Notes under the pieces: model-generated
What the model saw: only the letters and a program-made list of their open reading frames with translations
Told to the model about the DNA's origin: nothing
The model's database searches: none
In this document: positions 48,427-61,757 of the stretch, in pieces
Layout: each line of letters starts with the position of its first letter
How positions within the stretch are numbered: the first letter of the stretch is position 1
Made by a program: the position numbers and the translations under genes
Assembly: GCA_014773175.1 (NCBI GenBank)
Contig: VXCM01003623.1
Location: forward strand, 44,400-108,399
Origin: Lucifuga dentata
Taxonomy: Eukaryota > Chordata > Actinopteri > Ophidiiformes > Bythitidae
Direction of reading: 5' to 3'
Length of the DNA stretch: 64,000 bases

Positions 48427-49309
48427 AGGCAGTGGGTGTGTATTGCGGTGGGAGTCACTGGTGTGTAACGACACACTCTCCCTCTTGATTGGCCCATTTT
48501 CCACCCCCAATCTTTTTCCCACAATTCCCTCTTTCCCCTCAAACAAAGATTTCATTCCTCTCCACTGCTTTCCTCTTTTTTTTTTGTCTCTTTCTGTCTT
48601 TCTATCTTCTGTCTATGTTTCTGTCTGAGTCTGTCTTAATCTCAAGACAGAGTCAAATGTAAATGTCCCTGTAAAGGAACGAGGAAAATCTTCTTAAATA
48701 CTGAAACCTCTTCATGTTGTGATGGTGTCACAGATGATTAAAATGTCTCATATTGTCCCTCCTCAGGTTTTGTCTCGTGGATCAGGATTAGGGTTACGTC
48801 AGGACTGATCAGGACTGTCGTTACGTTCGTAATAATAATCTCACACATCCAGTGAAGAAACACAAATATCTGGATCCATTCAGGGGAGAAATAAAGGCTC
48901 TAATTTCTTAATATGGAAATTTCTACTTTATTTTTTCACATAAATATGTTTATAATGGTAATTTTCACAAATGTGAACAATATCACTTAAATAAAAATAT
49001 TTTCAAAATATTAAAGCTAACTTATAATCATAAAAAAATAAAATTATGAATAAATTTTTAAAACATTTTGATAATTTGTCATTTGAGATAATTGAATGTT
49101 AATTAACAATTTGCCGTGAATTTGTCATGTTTACACATTTATATATTTTGTGATTAGTATTAAATAGTGTAATTTGCTGTGTTAATTACATCATCATTCT
49201 TATGGTTGTAAAAGCAATAAGACAAAATCCTGCATAAAATCAACAAGATGGACACGAGGACGCAATGTGAAGACAGGATGGGAGGGGCATCTGGAAACAG
49301 AGAGATAAC

Positions 49310-49313
49310 AAGC

Positions 49314-49346
<33 letters not shown>

Positions 49347-49425
49347 TGACTTTCTGTCCCTTTTTTTCTATCTCTCTGCCTCTCTGTCTCTCTTTCTGCT
49401 ACTCTCTCTCTCTCTCTCTCTTTGT
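49310..49425. repeat. CT-rich low-complexity tract
   Basis: Imperfect (CT)n with TTT/CTG interruptions. Followed by (CA)n at 49502-49550 and 49732-49752. Confidence 0.8.
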
Positions 49426-49494
49426 CTGCGTGTTGTAGCATAGAGGGTCTGGTGGTAGAGATAGGGCCAGATCCCACCATGGTAATCTGCTATG

Positions 49495-49527
<33 letters not shown>

Positions 49528-50212
49528 CCACACCCACACACACACACACACCTTATGGATAATCACATTTACTCAGGGAGGTGTTAATGAAAAAGTGCAC
49601 ACGAGCATTAATGCATGTGAGAAGTGGAAGGTGCTCAGAGAGCTCAGGTTAGGGTTTGACGGCATGTATATCTTTCATTTTTTGATGCTGCATTTATAGA
49701 GCATGAGGGTGAGCATGAGCACACGTGCACAACACACACACACACACACACAAATACATGCTCGTCTGTGCGTAAATGTACGTGTTCCAAAACTCTCAGC
49801 TCCTCTTTGCTCCTGCTGTGTATAAATGTCATGAGGACGGGCTGTTTGTGCTACAGTAAAAGCTGATTCTTTACCTGCAGCAGGCATCTCTGCTGTCTGT
49901 CAGGTGAATACGCTCACGTATGCCAAATCCAATTATTGAACCAATGGGAGACTGACAGAGGAGGAGAGACAGACGGCGACATCCAAATGTGCATTCACAG
50001 GAGATTGGACCTGTGCGTTTTCCCTTTGAGGGCACACACGTGCACGTGTTTACCGCTTACATGCAGCCATTTATTGGTTAAAACTTTTTCTGGATCAGGA
50101 ATTTGATCCAGATCATCTACAAAATGTAATCATTTCTTCCTCTTCACATTATCTGTATCACATTATCACATTATCTTCACATTATCTTAGCTATAACTTT
50201 TCCAGATATCTA

Positions 50213-50250
50213 ACAAAAAAAAAAAAAAAAANAAAAAAAAAAAAAAAAAA
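50213..50250. repeat. Poly(A) tract with N (50232)
   Basis: A homopolymer broken by a single N. A (TATG)n repeat follows near 50395-50425. Confidence 0.8.
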
Positions 50251-50949
50251 ATGCTAGTGATCACACAAAAAGCAGCTCAGTACATGTATGTAAGTATGTA
50301 CGTATATGTATCTATTCAGTGCTGTATGTACACATGATTGTATGTATTGTATGTATATGTGCTGTATGCACATATATGTATGCATCTATTTATGTGTTGT
50401 ATGTATGTATGTATGTATGTATGTACAGGCTGGACTACAGTTTAATCTGGATCAAACTGACATACAGTTTAATCTGAACAGAAATTTCACCGCAAACTGA
50501 TCTGCTTTTATTTTTCAGTACTTCCTATCACAGTAGCAATTTATTTTGAAAGAATGTAGTCTATAGGTTTTAGCTTGTTTTTATGATTAAAGATAAATAA
50601 GCTATAGCTCACTAAATTTTGTGTATATTGAGAATAATTTAAGGTGCTATATGTGATTGAGAACCCAAAAAAGGTTGAACAAGGTGGTTTTATTATGAAT
50701 GGATTTTAATTTAATTTTATAAGTTTGGAAGCTAATGTGTTATTCCGTGGTTGTTGGGCAGTGAGGTACATTAGCATGATGACTAGCAAGTGTAAATGCT
50801 AACTACCTTACTGAGCCTGTTAGCATGCTCAGGCTATGATAAGGCTGCATTGTTATTTATTTCATTTTGTTGCTGACACCAAACACTTAGAAGAAAACTC
50901 TCCTCAGAACAGGAAGACCCACAAAACTTAACCTACTTCAAGACTCGGT

Positions 50950-51540
50950 TACACAGTGATGGACTTGCTTTTCACTTAGGGATTGTGAACGTACGTCACT
51001 GATGCGCTGCATTGTGGGATTCTCCACTATCTTTGGAGGATTCACTTCGGAATCTAACAGTCTGGTCTGCATTTTTACAATGTTTAAAGAACGTGGTAGA
51101 GATAAATGTTCAAACAAAGACAAGCTTATAAGGAATGCACGGAGTCGGTATGATCAAAAAAAAATAGCGCTGGTTAATTATGTGGACGAGCTGATAATCT
51201 GGTAGCGTTACCTCCCATCTCAGTCTCTGATATTGGCTCCTATCTCGTTTTTGGCACAAACTCCTACATTTGCCAGCCGTTTAAAAACTATACACCAATG
51301 GAGGCATAAAATCAATTTATAAACGGATGGGTTCACGAACTGCAAATCCACAACCCAGCCAGCTGTGATTACACCATTGTCTGAACAAAAGTAAGCTAAT
51401 GTTTTCTTGTGTGATTTGATATGCTAAGACTGGTCGGGAACCGTTAATGTGTGGGACTGTAAAGCCCTTTGAGACATTGTATGTGATATTCAGCAATACA
51501 AATAAACTTGATTTGACATTGCTAACCTAATTGTTTTCAT
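50950..51540 (+). mobile_element. Retroposon with LINE-type 3' tail
   Basis: Ends ...gactgtaaagccctttgaga, then cattgtatgtgatattcagc and aatacaaataaacttgattt, the tail common to fish LINE/SINE families. The upstream part includes a 67-codon open stretch (51002-51205) without a recognised family. The 5' limit is uncertain. Confidence 0.45.
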
Positions 51541-52276
51541 TCTGCACGGCATTATCTGTAGGGTATGTGATTTGTTGTTGTCAGAAAATTATAACTAGAA
51601 CTAGCACCGTCCCGCCAGCAGGATGCTAGCACCCTCCTCCTCATTTATGTTATTGTTTCTGAAATTTCAAAAGAGCCCACGCTTTTATCTGTACTCAAAG
51701 CTGTAGAGGAGATGTAGCCATTTTAATTTGGCTATGTTATTTTCAGCTTTTTTTTTTTCTTTTCAGAAATGGGGTGACAGTTCAGCGGTTAAACAACTCT
51801 TGAGCTTAGCTTAAGCTAGTCAGACGCTTAACTTGGGGCGGAATACAACATGAAATAAAATCGCATTTACCAGAATGAAAATGAAGAGAGCACACTTGTG
51901 GGAATATCATCAAAAGTTATATTTGTGTGTCTTACAGCAGACACAAGCAGGTCAACGTCTTTTTAACTCTGACATCTGGATTCCCTCCGTTTGTCTTCAT
52001 TTAGGAAAACAATGAAAAGTAATGTTTTTCAATTTCTGTTTTGTATGTCGGTCATGAGATCGGTTGGTGCAGCCAATCACAAAGCAATATATTCCAACCA
52101 TATCGTAAAAGTATTAAACAACGATGACACTGGATACAAAGCAATGGCAAATGGTTAACTCTCCAACGTCCTCCAGATATGGTGGAAATTCCCAAAATGC
52201 AGTCCTGATGACATCAGATTCCCCAAGCCCTATACACAAATACTTGTGTTTGTATATTTTGGGACTTAATTATCAC

Positions 52277-53113
52277 TTACCATATATACTCAAATATACT
52301 GTAAGCCGATCTCATGTATAAGCCAACCCCCTGATTTTGATCTGCAAATTTAGATTTTTAAAGAAACNAGCCGATCTCATGTATAAGCCAACCCCCTGAT
52401 TTTGATCTGCAAATTTAGATTTTTAAAGAAACCCATACATAAGCCGATCCCCTGATGTGTTGTGTCCGTCAATTTATTTGTTTAGCAAATTACCTGTTTT
52501 TCTGGGTGTTGTCATAGTATTCCTCTGATTTTCTGAAAATAATCCACATACCATTACTGGTAAACATGATACTTATTTCAGCTGTAACTGACATTAGCTG
52601 ACATTAACTTTTCCGGACTCCTCTTCCTTGTCTGAATCACCAAACAGTNACTGACATTAGCTGACATTAACTTTTCCGGACTCCTCTTCCTTGTCTGAAT
52701 CACCAAACAGTTCATGCAGTCCTGCTCTGTGTAACGTATGTCCTTGATGAGTCCATGTCGTTTCCATTCTGTGTTGTATTTTATTCAAGCTTCTTGCTAA
52801 TAAACACAAAACATGTTGAATGAGACTACCAAATAACGATACGTACCGGTATATGAAACAGCACTTTTATAAGGTTGTCTCTGATTGGCCCATTCTTTTG
52901 TCTTTGACCAATCACAACATCGCCTACTGGCCGCTGTAAAATATGCTGGATAAGATGTTTAGTCAGGAAATATCTCATTCTAAGGTATGATTTAAACTAT
53001 TTTCCATGGGTAGCGGTAATGGGTAGTATTTCCACCTCTGGAAATTTCCCTCTCTGGGNCCCCCCGATTTGATTTGTGAAATTTAGTAATAAAAACTTGG
53101 CTTATACTTGACT
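52277..53113. mobile_element. Non-autonomous element, AAGCCGA/TTGGCTT termini, copy 2
   Basis: Begins ...ctgtaagccgatctcatg and ends ...acttggcttatacttgact; the body matches 5145-5535. It contains assembly overlap duplicates around Ns 52368 and 52649 and an N at 53059, so its length is inflated. Confidence 0.6.
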
Positions 53114-53639
53114 GTGACACTGTAAATATTTTACTTAGTGGATTTGTACTGAGTTGGCTTGTATTTCAGTAGCTATCAATAACAAAAAGGGATCATCCTC
53201 TGGGGAGCATGAATGCACTCTGTAAATATACCCATTACATTTTGAAATCTCTCATCTAAAAGCTGAAAATTAGTCCTGATTGTGGCACCAGAGGAAAAGT
53301 CAGGGGACTATCATAATATTAAGAACATGAATATTCATCCTAACTGTGATGACAAGAAGACCCGTCTGATTACAGATAACCACTACAGGGTTGGAAAGAT
53401 GGACTAAACAATATCGCCATGCTGTCAGCAGCAAGGTCAGACAAAACTAGACAACCACAGATCAGACCAGAACTAAAGTGTCTGACTGGAAGATCAATAC
53501 TCTGTGACAGTAATGCAGTCAGACTGCAGTGGGAGGGACAGATATCTCTATAAGGAGAGAACTGCTGCTGTCTCACATACAGGGAACCCTGTCCAATACA
53601 CAGGGGGCCCCTTCTGAGACCCCTTCTGAGACTCCCCCC

Positions 53640-53692
53640 CCCACACACACACACACATCATCATCATCATCATCATCTCATCATCATCATCA
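53640..53692. repeat. (CA)n and (ATC)n microsatellite
   Basis: C run, (CA)n, then CATCAT repeats. Confidence 0.85.
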
Positions 53693-53694
53693 GG

Positions 53695-53815
53695 CTCATA
53701 ATTGCATGGGCCTTGGAGATAAGGGTAGAGGGGAGGCAGAGCGCTGATTACACGTCGCCCTCTGAAAACGGGCTAATCTGCCTCCTTCATCCATGTGCTT
53801 CAATCAACCCAATCC
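53695..53815. promoter_or_regulatory. Candidate conserved non-coding element
   Basis: High-complexity text (ctcataattgcatgggcctt, gcgctgattacacgtcgccc, aaacgggctaatctgcctcc) with an ATTGCAT octamer-like core and TAAT cores. No measurement of conservation is possible here. Confidence 0.2.
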
Positions 53816-54806
53816 CCCCCTGGCCTGTGGTGCGTTTATGTGCTGTAGGAACATATAATATTTCAGACATACTGTAGCACAAGACATTCTATATTCACCA
53901 TCACCACACGTTCTGGTTCACCAGGTCTGCCTGAGTGTGTAAGATGTACGACCTCAAATGTAAAGATCAGTCGCTGCTGCTCCCAAACACCACCCTCCAG
54001 CTTTCTCCACCACTGCCCACATCACCAGAGGGCAGGGGAGTCTGACATGGTGCTTCGTGTTGAGGTGATGTGAGCGCCTTCATGTCTGAGGCCATGGTAC
54101 TGTGACAGAAAATGGTGGAGTGTGTTGCTTCAAGTCTTCAAGTACTGAAGTATGTTGGGGTGAGCTAGTTGGAGTGTGTGCTTTTGTGTGTATTCAGGCC
54201 TCACCTGGAGTCACGAGCTGTGTGACAGAAAGAATGAGATGCAGATACGAGAGTCTGAAATGAGCAGAAAAACAACACAAACATATCAGACAGTCCAGAT
54301 CCCTGCTGAAGTGGACGTCATGGATGTCTGCAGACCAAGAAACACAACCCTGCCTGCTCACCTGAGAGGCACTGAAGTCCTCAGGTGAGTCTGAAGTCTG
54401 AGTACATGTGCATACGTAAACTGTGAATACGGTCCAATGTAAAAAAAAAAACAAAAAAATGATAATTATGTGATTTTTGTGATAAAACAAACCAGTCACT
54501 TCTTAGATGCCAGACAATAAATGTCACATTACAGCAGAATTAAAAAAGGTACACATCCTGTTTTAAGGACATTTTGGGATGTTGGGGTATTACAGGATTC
54601 TACAACACAGTCAGGGAGCATATTGTTGTTTACTTCCCCTGAATACGTGTGTTTTCAAGGACTGAACAATATGGAAAACATACTGTATAACCACAGCCAG
54701 CAGAAACCCCAATAAATCTTTCTGCTCTTTATCTCTATAAATGCTACACGTATGACACAGGGAAGGACTGCTTTCTGCTGGCACAGCTCCAAGAGGGACA
54801 CAGAGG

Positions 54807-54807
<1 letters not shown>

Positions 54808-54848
<41 letters not shown>

Positions 54849-54870
54849 GTGTGTGTGTTTTGGAAAGCAN

Positions 54871-54911
<41 letters not shown>

Positions 54912-54931
54912 GTGTGTGTGTTTTGGAAAGC
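54808..54931. repeat. (TG)n with assembly overlap duplicate around N (54870)
   Basis: (TG)n plus ttttggaaagca occurs twice around one N. Treat as one locus. Confidence 0.85.
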
Positions 54932-55074
54932 ATCCCAGGCTTGGCTGATTCCAGCTCTCCTTTTTGTGCCATATTACATTGCCAACAGTGACACACCCAC
55001 AACAGAGCAACACAAACCAGAGGAGTCCAGGCCAAAACAGCACAGCTTCCTACCATCCACAAACACTGAGCATG

Positions 55075-56282
55075 ACTCTGTAACCCCAAATACTACGAAA
55101 CACTACTCTGTAACCCCAAACACCACCAAACTCAACTCTGTAACCCCAAACTAGGGCTGGGCGATAGGGCCTAAAAATAAAATCTCAATTTTTTTTTTTT
55201 TTTTTTTTTTTTNAAAAAAAAAAAACAAACAAAAAAACCACATACTTCAAATAAGTATTTTTTTATTAACATAATAAAAACAAACAGTGATACTTTTAAA
55301 TAAAATTGTAGGGCTTTCTAAACAAAATGTTTTAACTAAAAGGTTTTTACAGCAATGTCCAGGTTCCTGTGAGGAACACCAGCCTGTCTGCTGCTTGATG
55401 CTCTGACATGTTACAGTATTCCATGTATGAAGACCCTCTGATCAGACACCATGACACTGGAACATGATGCAGTAACATCATTTGCTTTTTCGCTGCACTT
55501 TGACTGCAGATCTGCATCTTGCAGCGCTGCATTGCTGCCACTCAGCTGCATGTTTCTGTCACAGCTGCTGAAATAATTTGAAGTGCTGCTACTTTTAGTA
55601 GCTGCAGCTCCTACAAACTTTACAGACCATGCTGGTTTGCTCCACGCAAAAAAAACCAAACCACTTCCAAATGATGAAGTGATGAAGTGACATTACCTTT
55701 TTTAGAAATGAGCTCATCTTCAGTCTAAGTGTTTGTTGCCACCTTGCATGAAAGCTTCGTGGGCGTGGCATCAATGAAACATGATGGATGGCTGATTGGT
55801 AAGGTTAGTAACTGCATCCACTGGAGGCAGAGTCTTGTGGACCCTCACGGACTCTCAGAAAGTATAAACAAGGCTTGTAGGTTTAACCGCGCACAAAACA
55901 GGAACAGGCTTGACTGACAGAGAGCGACCCGCTGCCGCACTTTCCCCGTTAAAAATAGTTAGATATTAGTTTTTAAAAAAATCTTGATTTTTCGATTCAG
56001 CCATTTTGCACATTGTGCTACAACCTAAAATCGAATTAATCGATTAAATCGATTTATTGCCCAGCCCTACCCCAAACACCAACTCAACTCTGCGACCCCA
56101 AACGCCACCAAACTCAAGTCTGTGATATGAAATACCGCCAAACTCCACTTTGTGTAACCCCAAACACCACCAAACTGAAAACAGCACCAAATTCAACTCC
56201 ATAACCCCAAACACCAGCAAACTTACCTCTGTAACCCCCACACATTCTGTAACCCCAAACACCAACAAACTCAACTCTGTAC
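55075..56282. repeat. Minisatellite (ctctgtaaccccaaacaccac) split by a hAT element
   Basis: Units of about 30 bp lie on both sides (55075-55151 and 56070-56282) of the 918-bp insertion at 55152-56069. The unit is recognisable as aactctgtaaccccaaacac. Confidence 0.85.
55152..56069 (-). mobile_element. hAT element with BED-finger remnant
   Basis: Terminal inverted repeats TAGGGCTGGGCGATA and TATTGCCCAGCCCTA, flanked by an 8-bp duplication CCCCAAAC (55144-55151 and 56070-56077), the hAT hallmark. On the minus strand, from ATG 55717, the text reads IIWKWFGFF...EQTSMVCKVC, the start of a BED zinc finger as in hAT transposases, followed by frame breaks through a region resembling KSSSTSNYF. No catalytic domain remains. 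A poly(T)/N/poly(A) stretch lies at 55189-55230. Because the flanking minisatellite itself contains CCCCAAAC, the duplication alone is not decisive; termini plus BED motif make the case. Confidence 0.8.
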
Positions 56283-56289
56283 ACAGTCA

Positions 56290-58390
56290 CATTTCTCTCA
56301 TACCTTTTTCACATGTTACAACCCTATAGTTGTTCCTGCTACCACCTACTTTGCTGAAAGATCCAGGTGCTTGTTGCTATGAATACCGTTTAAGGCTAGA
56401 TAAAAGCATTCAACAGGAAATAAACATCTGACCTTTTTCAGACTGTGTTCTAACTTAAATAAACGTTGATGGAGGCATTTTTCACAGAGTTGACATAAAA
56501 AAAAACCTTATACCTCCACTACTTGACCACTACTTATCACCTATGATAAGCACCAACATTTCCTGTAATGATTAATATTCAATATTATCACCTACAAATA
56601 AAACACAAACAGATCATTGGGTGAAAATTGTGCAACACTGTATATGACAAATAAGCAGTAGTGGTGCAGCTGCTGTATGATGTGTGAGCTGTTCATACTG
56701 AAGCCATGTCCACACACACAATCACACTTCTATAGGAAAAAAAAAAACTCTATCAACTCTATTAGAAGGCAGCAAACATAGCGCAACCAGACATGAAGAG
56801 CCAATCCATCACCAGCCTCTGTCCATAAATGACTGCTGTTATAGACGAGAGCAGAAATCTGAGGCCTGAGGAAGCGACTTCACACTCCACAGAGCAGCAG
56901 GACGATAAAACACACAGCAAAATGCATTTGTTTTTCTTCCTGAAGAGAAAAAGAAACCTGCAGCATGTTTTCAACACATTAACAGCACAACAAATAATTT
57001 AAACTTAATATAAAAACCCTGCTAACAGACCCTAGAGGCAGCAATGTTCATTACACCACAAAATACAAAAGCCAAACAAACGGAACAAATGTGACGTCAG
57101 CACGGCAACATGACCTCAAATTATATCAATGTACATTTAAAATTGTAGATGGCAACGTGATGTATCACTATATAAAGTTTTCCCTTCATATCTTCAATAA
57201 AATGCTCAAACAGACTTACATGCTAAGGTAAAATGTAGTTGATAAAACACAAAGACAGGACCAAATTATTTGACAAAAATGGAGCTTCTTTCACAGGAAA
57301 CAGTTTGGTTTAAATGACTCAGACAATGAGCAAAGTAAAGTCCTGCAAGGTCTGAAAGAGGTGAAAATTTATTCAACCTCTGTTATCAGCTCAAAACCAG
57401 AAATATCTGCATGCATGACTAATGTGTGACATGCACAACAGCAACACACTTATGCAATACAGAAGCAAAAACAATGAGGATACTGTAAATATCTGTGAAG
57501 GGCAGATCTGGGTGAGTTTTTGAGAATTTATTTATTAAGGAGAAGATTTGACCTGAGAGCAGCACCACAGAAATGACCACTATTGTTGTTTTTTAGTCAT
57601 TAGATTGAGGCAAAGACAAAATATGGTGGATAAAATGCACTGATTAGCAGCGTGTGATCATTAATACTATAAGATGTAACTTCAGCATGAGTTTCCTCAT
57701 CATTTCTGAAGGCTCATGAGCAGCGTCCTCGGTGGTCTATCAGCTGCTGAGCAGCCTAGCTGTTTTTACAGATGGATGGAAATGAAATGGCACCTAAATA
57801 TAACTAAAAACCTTCACTTCAATTTATCTTACACCTCCATGGTACACCTCTGAGCTTTTGACTGACAGAGTAGCTGTAGCAGTCTGCAGCCAGTCGGCTC
57901 AGGCTGACAGACACAATCCCAGAGTGCAACACACTGTTTATCTTTGAATCTGACAGCACGACAGCGTAAGAGTCAAGGCCCACACAAGATGTGGCATGAA
58001 ATGAGGAAAGAGTTCATGTGGTATTTGGACAAGTCACAACCAGGTGGAATGATCAGAGGCAGAAAAGACTAAAGCCTGAATCGTCGTGTCTTGAAATCTA
58101 TTTCTGAGCTGAAAGTTCTAAACACAAAAGCAAGTAGAAAGACATGAACTTTACCTTTCACTATTTTCAGCATTTATTCATGGTGTGTCATAGTTCTTCA
58201 CCTGTCCACGCTACGTGTCCATGCTGTGATTCCTTCATACAGACACTCATCATGCTCTCCATCCACCTGATCTCTGAGAACGTCAACCTCTCCTGCTCTA
58301 ATAAGCATTCTGGATGAGACATAATGGGTTTCTCTTATCTGAGCCTGTAAAGGTTAAAAAGCTCAGTGGGCCCAGTGCACAGCCTGAAGG
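56290..58390. other. Unrecognised sequence
   Basis: About 2 kb of ordinary intronic or upstream sequence. No exon, array or transposon terminus recognised. Confidence 0.4.
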
Positions 58391-58396
58391 TACACC

Positions 58397-58436
58397 ACAA
58401 AAAAAAAAAAAAAAATNAAAAAAAAAAAAAAAAAAT
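58397..58436. repeat. Poly(A) tract with N (58417)
   Basis: A homopolymer broken by one N. Length uncertain. Confidence 0.8.
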
Positions 58437-58559
58437 CTCATTTCCAATAATAACGCATAGTATAAATGTTTTCTGCTCATCTTCCTTTCGGGAATTTGTG
58501 CATTCACTTACAGGCTATAGTGAATATTTACAGGGCTGAATTGTGCTGACGAGGTAATC

Positions 58560-58710
58560 TGAGAGCGAGATCAATCAGTGACAGACAATTAACTGCTACG
58601 TACGTTCATCCCAGACTGACGCCACATTTATATCCGCTTAGCCTCCCTCCATCTGATAGCAGCCACATTAGAATTAGCTGGAAGAAGGAAGGTCACCTTC
58701 TACATCAAAC
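58560..58710. promoter_or_regulatory. Candidate conserved non-coding element
   Basis: High-complexity block (cacatttatatccgcttagc, tgatagcagccacattagaa, ttagctggaagaagg) unlike its neighbours. Texture-based call only. Confidence 0.15.
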
Positions 58711-59502
58711 ACTGCATCTCTACTTCTTCATTCCACAATGTAAACACAATAAAGAAACAGCGAGACAACACAGAAGCATTTACTGCTAAAAACCCTGTAG
58801 TCCTGTTATAACTTTATGACCGCTGCAATAAAACAGATGAGATGATCACTGGATGTCAGTCATGTGGAACAATGTGAAAGCTGGAAGAGATGGAAGTCAC
58901 AACCTGACTGCTGAGTATGGAGCATGGAAGACGTGTCTGAGTGGGAGAATTTGGATGCTGACGCAGCTTCACCGTCTGCATCAACAAACTCACCCTTTCT
59001 TCCTTTCTCATTCTCAGTGACGGCTGAAGCACGCAAACAATCGATTAAATCCTCCATCTATTCACCATCTTATATCTGCAATCAGGCATTCAGCCACATT
59101 AAAGAAACATGGATTCACAATAGTTAAATACTGATGGTAGGACTCAATACAATACTCATCAAACATACTACATATTACATATATTACATAATAACTCCAT
59201 ACTGATTATTAAATCTGCATGGATTTAATAATCAGACAGCACATACATAACACACGCAGAGTAAACACAGATGACCAATCACGCATCAGAGCCTTTCCAA
59301 AACAAGCTGTTATGGAAGCTGAACACAAACACACAGGTGCGTGTGTGATATGTGGATATACATGGATGAGTGGATATATGTAAAAATACAAAATTCCATC
59401 TTTTCCTTTCATAATGCATAACCTGCCAATGACCACCAAGATCTGAACCAAAGTAAACACAGTAAAACAAAGAAAATATTAAAATAAGTGAAATATACAG
59501 AT

Positions 59503-59678
59503 AGAAAATTTAAAGAATAAATGCATAAATATAATTATAGTAGTAAAAGTTTTTTTTTAAAAAGTATCCAAAAATAAATTTATGTGTACTTAATCATTTT
59601 TATTTTTGGATACTTTTTTTAAAAAAAAAAACTTTTACTACTATAATTATACTTTTGCATTTATTCTTTAAATTTTCT
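59503..59678. repeat. Long near-perfect hairpin
   Basis: The left arm 59503-59576 and right arm 59601-59678 are inverted copies over about 75 bp (agaaaatttaaagaataaat ... gtatccaaaaata), differing by a few bases and homopolymer length. The spacer segment ttatgtgtactta recurs inverted just after the right arm. Confidence 0.88.
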
Positions 59679-60229
59679 AAGTACACATAAATCAATAAGT
59701 TAGCTAAAAGTAAGATAGAAGATTTTTAAAAAGTGACCGAATGAATCACTCAGAAAACACACATACACACATAGTGAGCATAAAGACACTGAAAGCACTG
59801 AAAGAGAATATTCTCTTTAAGGTTAAGGTTAAAGTTCATATTCTAGCAGCATCATTTTGAATATGATATGTAGTAATGCTCCTGGGAAACCACAAGACAT
59901 TACAGCGATACACTTTACCAACACCAAGACACATTTAATCAGAATTATGACTTATTTCTAACTGGAATGTGATGCCAGTGGAACATGGGTACCATGTGAA
60001 AAATGAGAACAAAGAGGCAAGGGAATAAAAAGGGATAGAAGGCAGAGGGATAACAGAGATTAAAAAAATGAAAGTAAAAATCGGCAGAGAGAGGAGAGGA
60101 GAACGGCTGAGGTTGTGGCCCACAGTGAGAGAGATGAATGATGGAGTCTAAATGAAATGTCACTCCCAGTAATGGGAAAAGGCCCAGCAGAAAGCAGCCC
60201 ACTTTACCTGCAAAAGATCAAGCCTGCAG

Positions 60230-61285
60230 CTACGCACAGCTTACAAACTGTTAGCATTAGCTTCCTCAAAGAAAAAAATAAATCAAAAAGAAAAATATAT
60301 AGCCTTCTTAAACAGCAGAGTCTGTAGCTTCACGCAGCTCACAAAATGTTAGCATTAGCTTCCACCACAAAATGAATAACTTAGAAAGAAAAATATATAG
60401 TTAAGCAGCAGTCTAAGCTTTGTGCGGCTCACATAATGTTAGCATTAGCTTCCTCAGTGAAATGAATAATTCAAAAAGAAAAATATATACTTAAACAGCA
60501 GAGTCTGTAGCCTTGCACAGCTCACAAAATGTTAGCATTAGCTTCCTCAATGAAATGAATAGCTCAGAAAGAAAAATATATAGTTAACCAGTAGTCTGCA
60601 GCTTCGCGCAGCTCACATAATGTTAGCATTAGCTTCCTCAGTGAAATGAATAATTCAAAAAGAAAAATATATACTTAAACAGCAGAGTCTGTAGCCTTGC
60701 ACAGCTCACAAAATGTTAGCATTAGCTTCCTCAATGAAATGAATAGCTCAGAAAGAAAAATATATAGTTAACCAGTAGTCTGCAGCTTCGCGCAGCTCAC
60801 ATAATGTTAGCATTAGCTTCCTCAGTGAAATGAATAATTCAAAAAGAAAAATATATACTTAAACAGCAGAGCCTGCAGCTCCACACAGCTCACAAACTGT
60901 TAACATTAGCTTCCTCAATGAAACAGAATGAAAAAAAGAAACATTTAAAAAGCAGTCTGCATTTACACATGCTTCACAAACTGTTAGCCTTCTCAAAGAA
61001 AAGAATGAAAAAAGAATGAAAAATGTTTAAACAGCAGATCTTTCACCTACGCACACCTCACAGACTGTTAGCATTAGCATCTTAAAAGAATAAATTGGAA
61101 AGATAAAAGATATATAAACAGCAACCTGCAGCTTTGCACTGACAAACTGTTAGCATTAGCTTCCTCAAAAAAGAATAAAATAAAGAAAAATATAATTAAA
61201 TATCAGAGCCTGCTGCTACTCATGCATCACAAACTGTTAGCATTAGCTTCCTCAAAGAAAATTTAAGATAGAAAAATACACCAGC
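60230..61285. repeat. ~92-bp tandem array
   Basis: Eleven or so units containing gttagcattagcttcctcaa and gaaagaaaaatatatag. Units at 60439, 60622 and 60806 form near-identical dimers of about 184 bp, while outer units are more diverged. It ends near a (CA)n at 61301-61333. Confidence 0.9.
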
Positions 61286-61301
61286 AGCAGTGCCTGTAGC
61301 T

Positions 61302-61334
<33 letters not shown>

Positions 61335-61429
61335 CCTGTGGCACAAATCAATAGTAGGAGGATAAAATTTAGCTCCATTTAATTAAGATAACCAGCACAT
61401 TGTCAGTATAATCTGTCTACCTTCTTCCA

Positions 61430-61531
61430 TCTCTCTCTGTCTTTGTCTCTCTCTGTCTCTCTCTGCATCTCTCTATATTTCTTTCTGTCTTTGTCTTTCT
61501 CTCTCTCTCTGTCTGTGTGAATCTCTCTTTT

Positions 61532-61568
<37 letters not shown>

Positions 61569-61692
61569 ATCTGTCTCTCTTTTTCTCTCTTTGTCTATCT
61601 CTCTCTGTCTCTTTCTGTCTTTGTTTCTCTCTCTCTCTCTCTCTCTCTCTGTCTAGCTCTCTCTCTTTGTCTCTCTGTCTCTGTCTCATTAC

Positions 61693-61736
<44 letters not shown>

Positions 61737-61757
61737 NTTTAAAAAAAAAAAAAAAAA
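61430..61757. repeat. (CT)n low-complexity region
   Basis: CT/CTGT repeats ending at N 61737 and a poly(A) tract. Leu/Ser ORFs are artefacts. Confidence 0.88.

Noticed and set aside
51002..51205. 67-codon ORF ahead of a LINE-type tail
   Set aside because: No recognisable domain. It may be part of a retroposon, but nothing supports an expressed gene.
58235..58270. Second SMM-like reading considered for SS1
   Set aside because: Neither the phase nor the splice sites fit, and the flanking residues do not match any neurexin.
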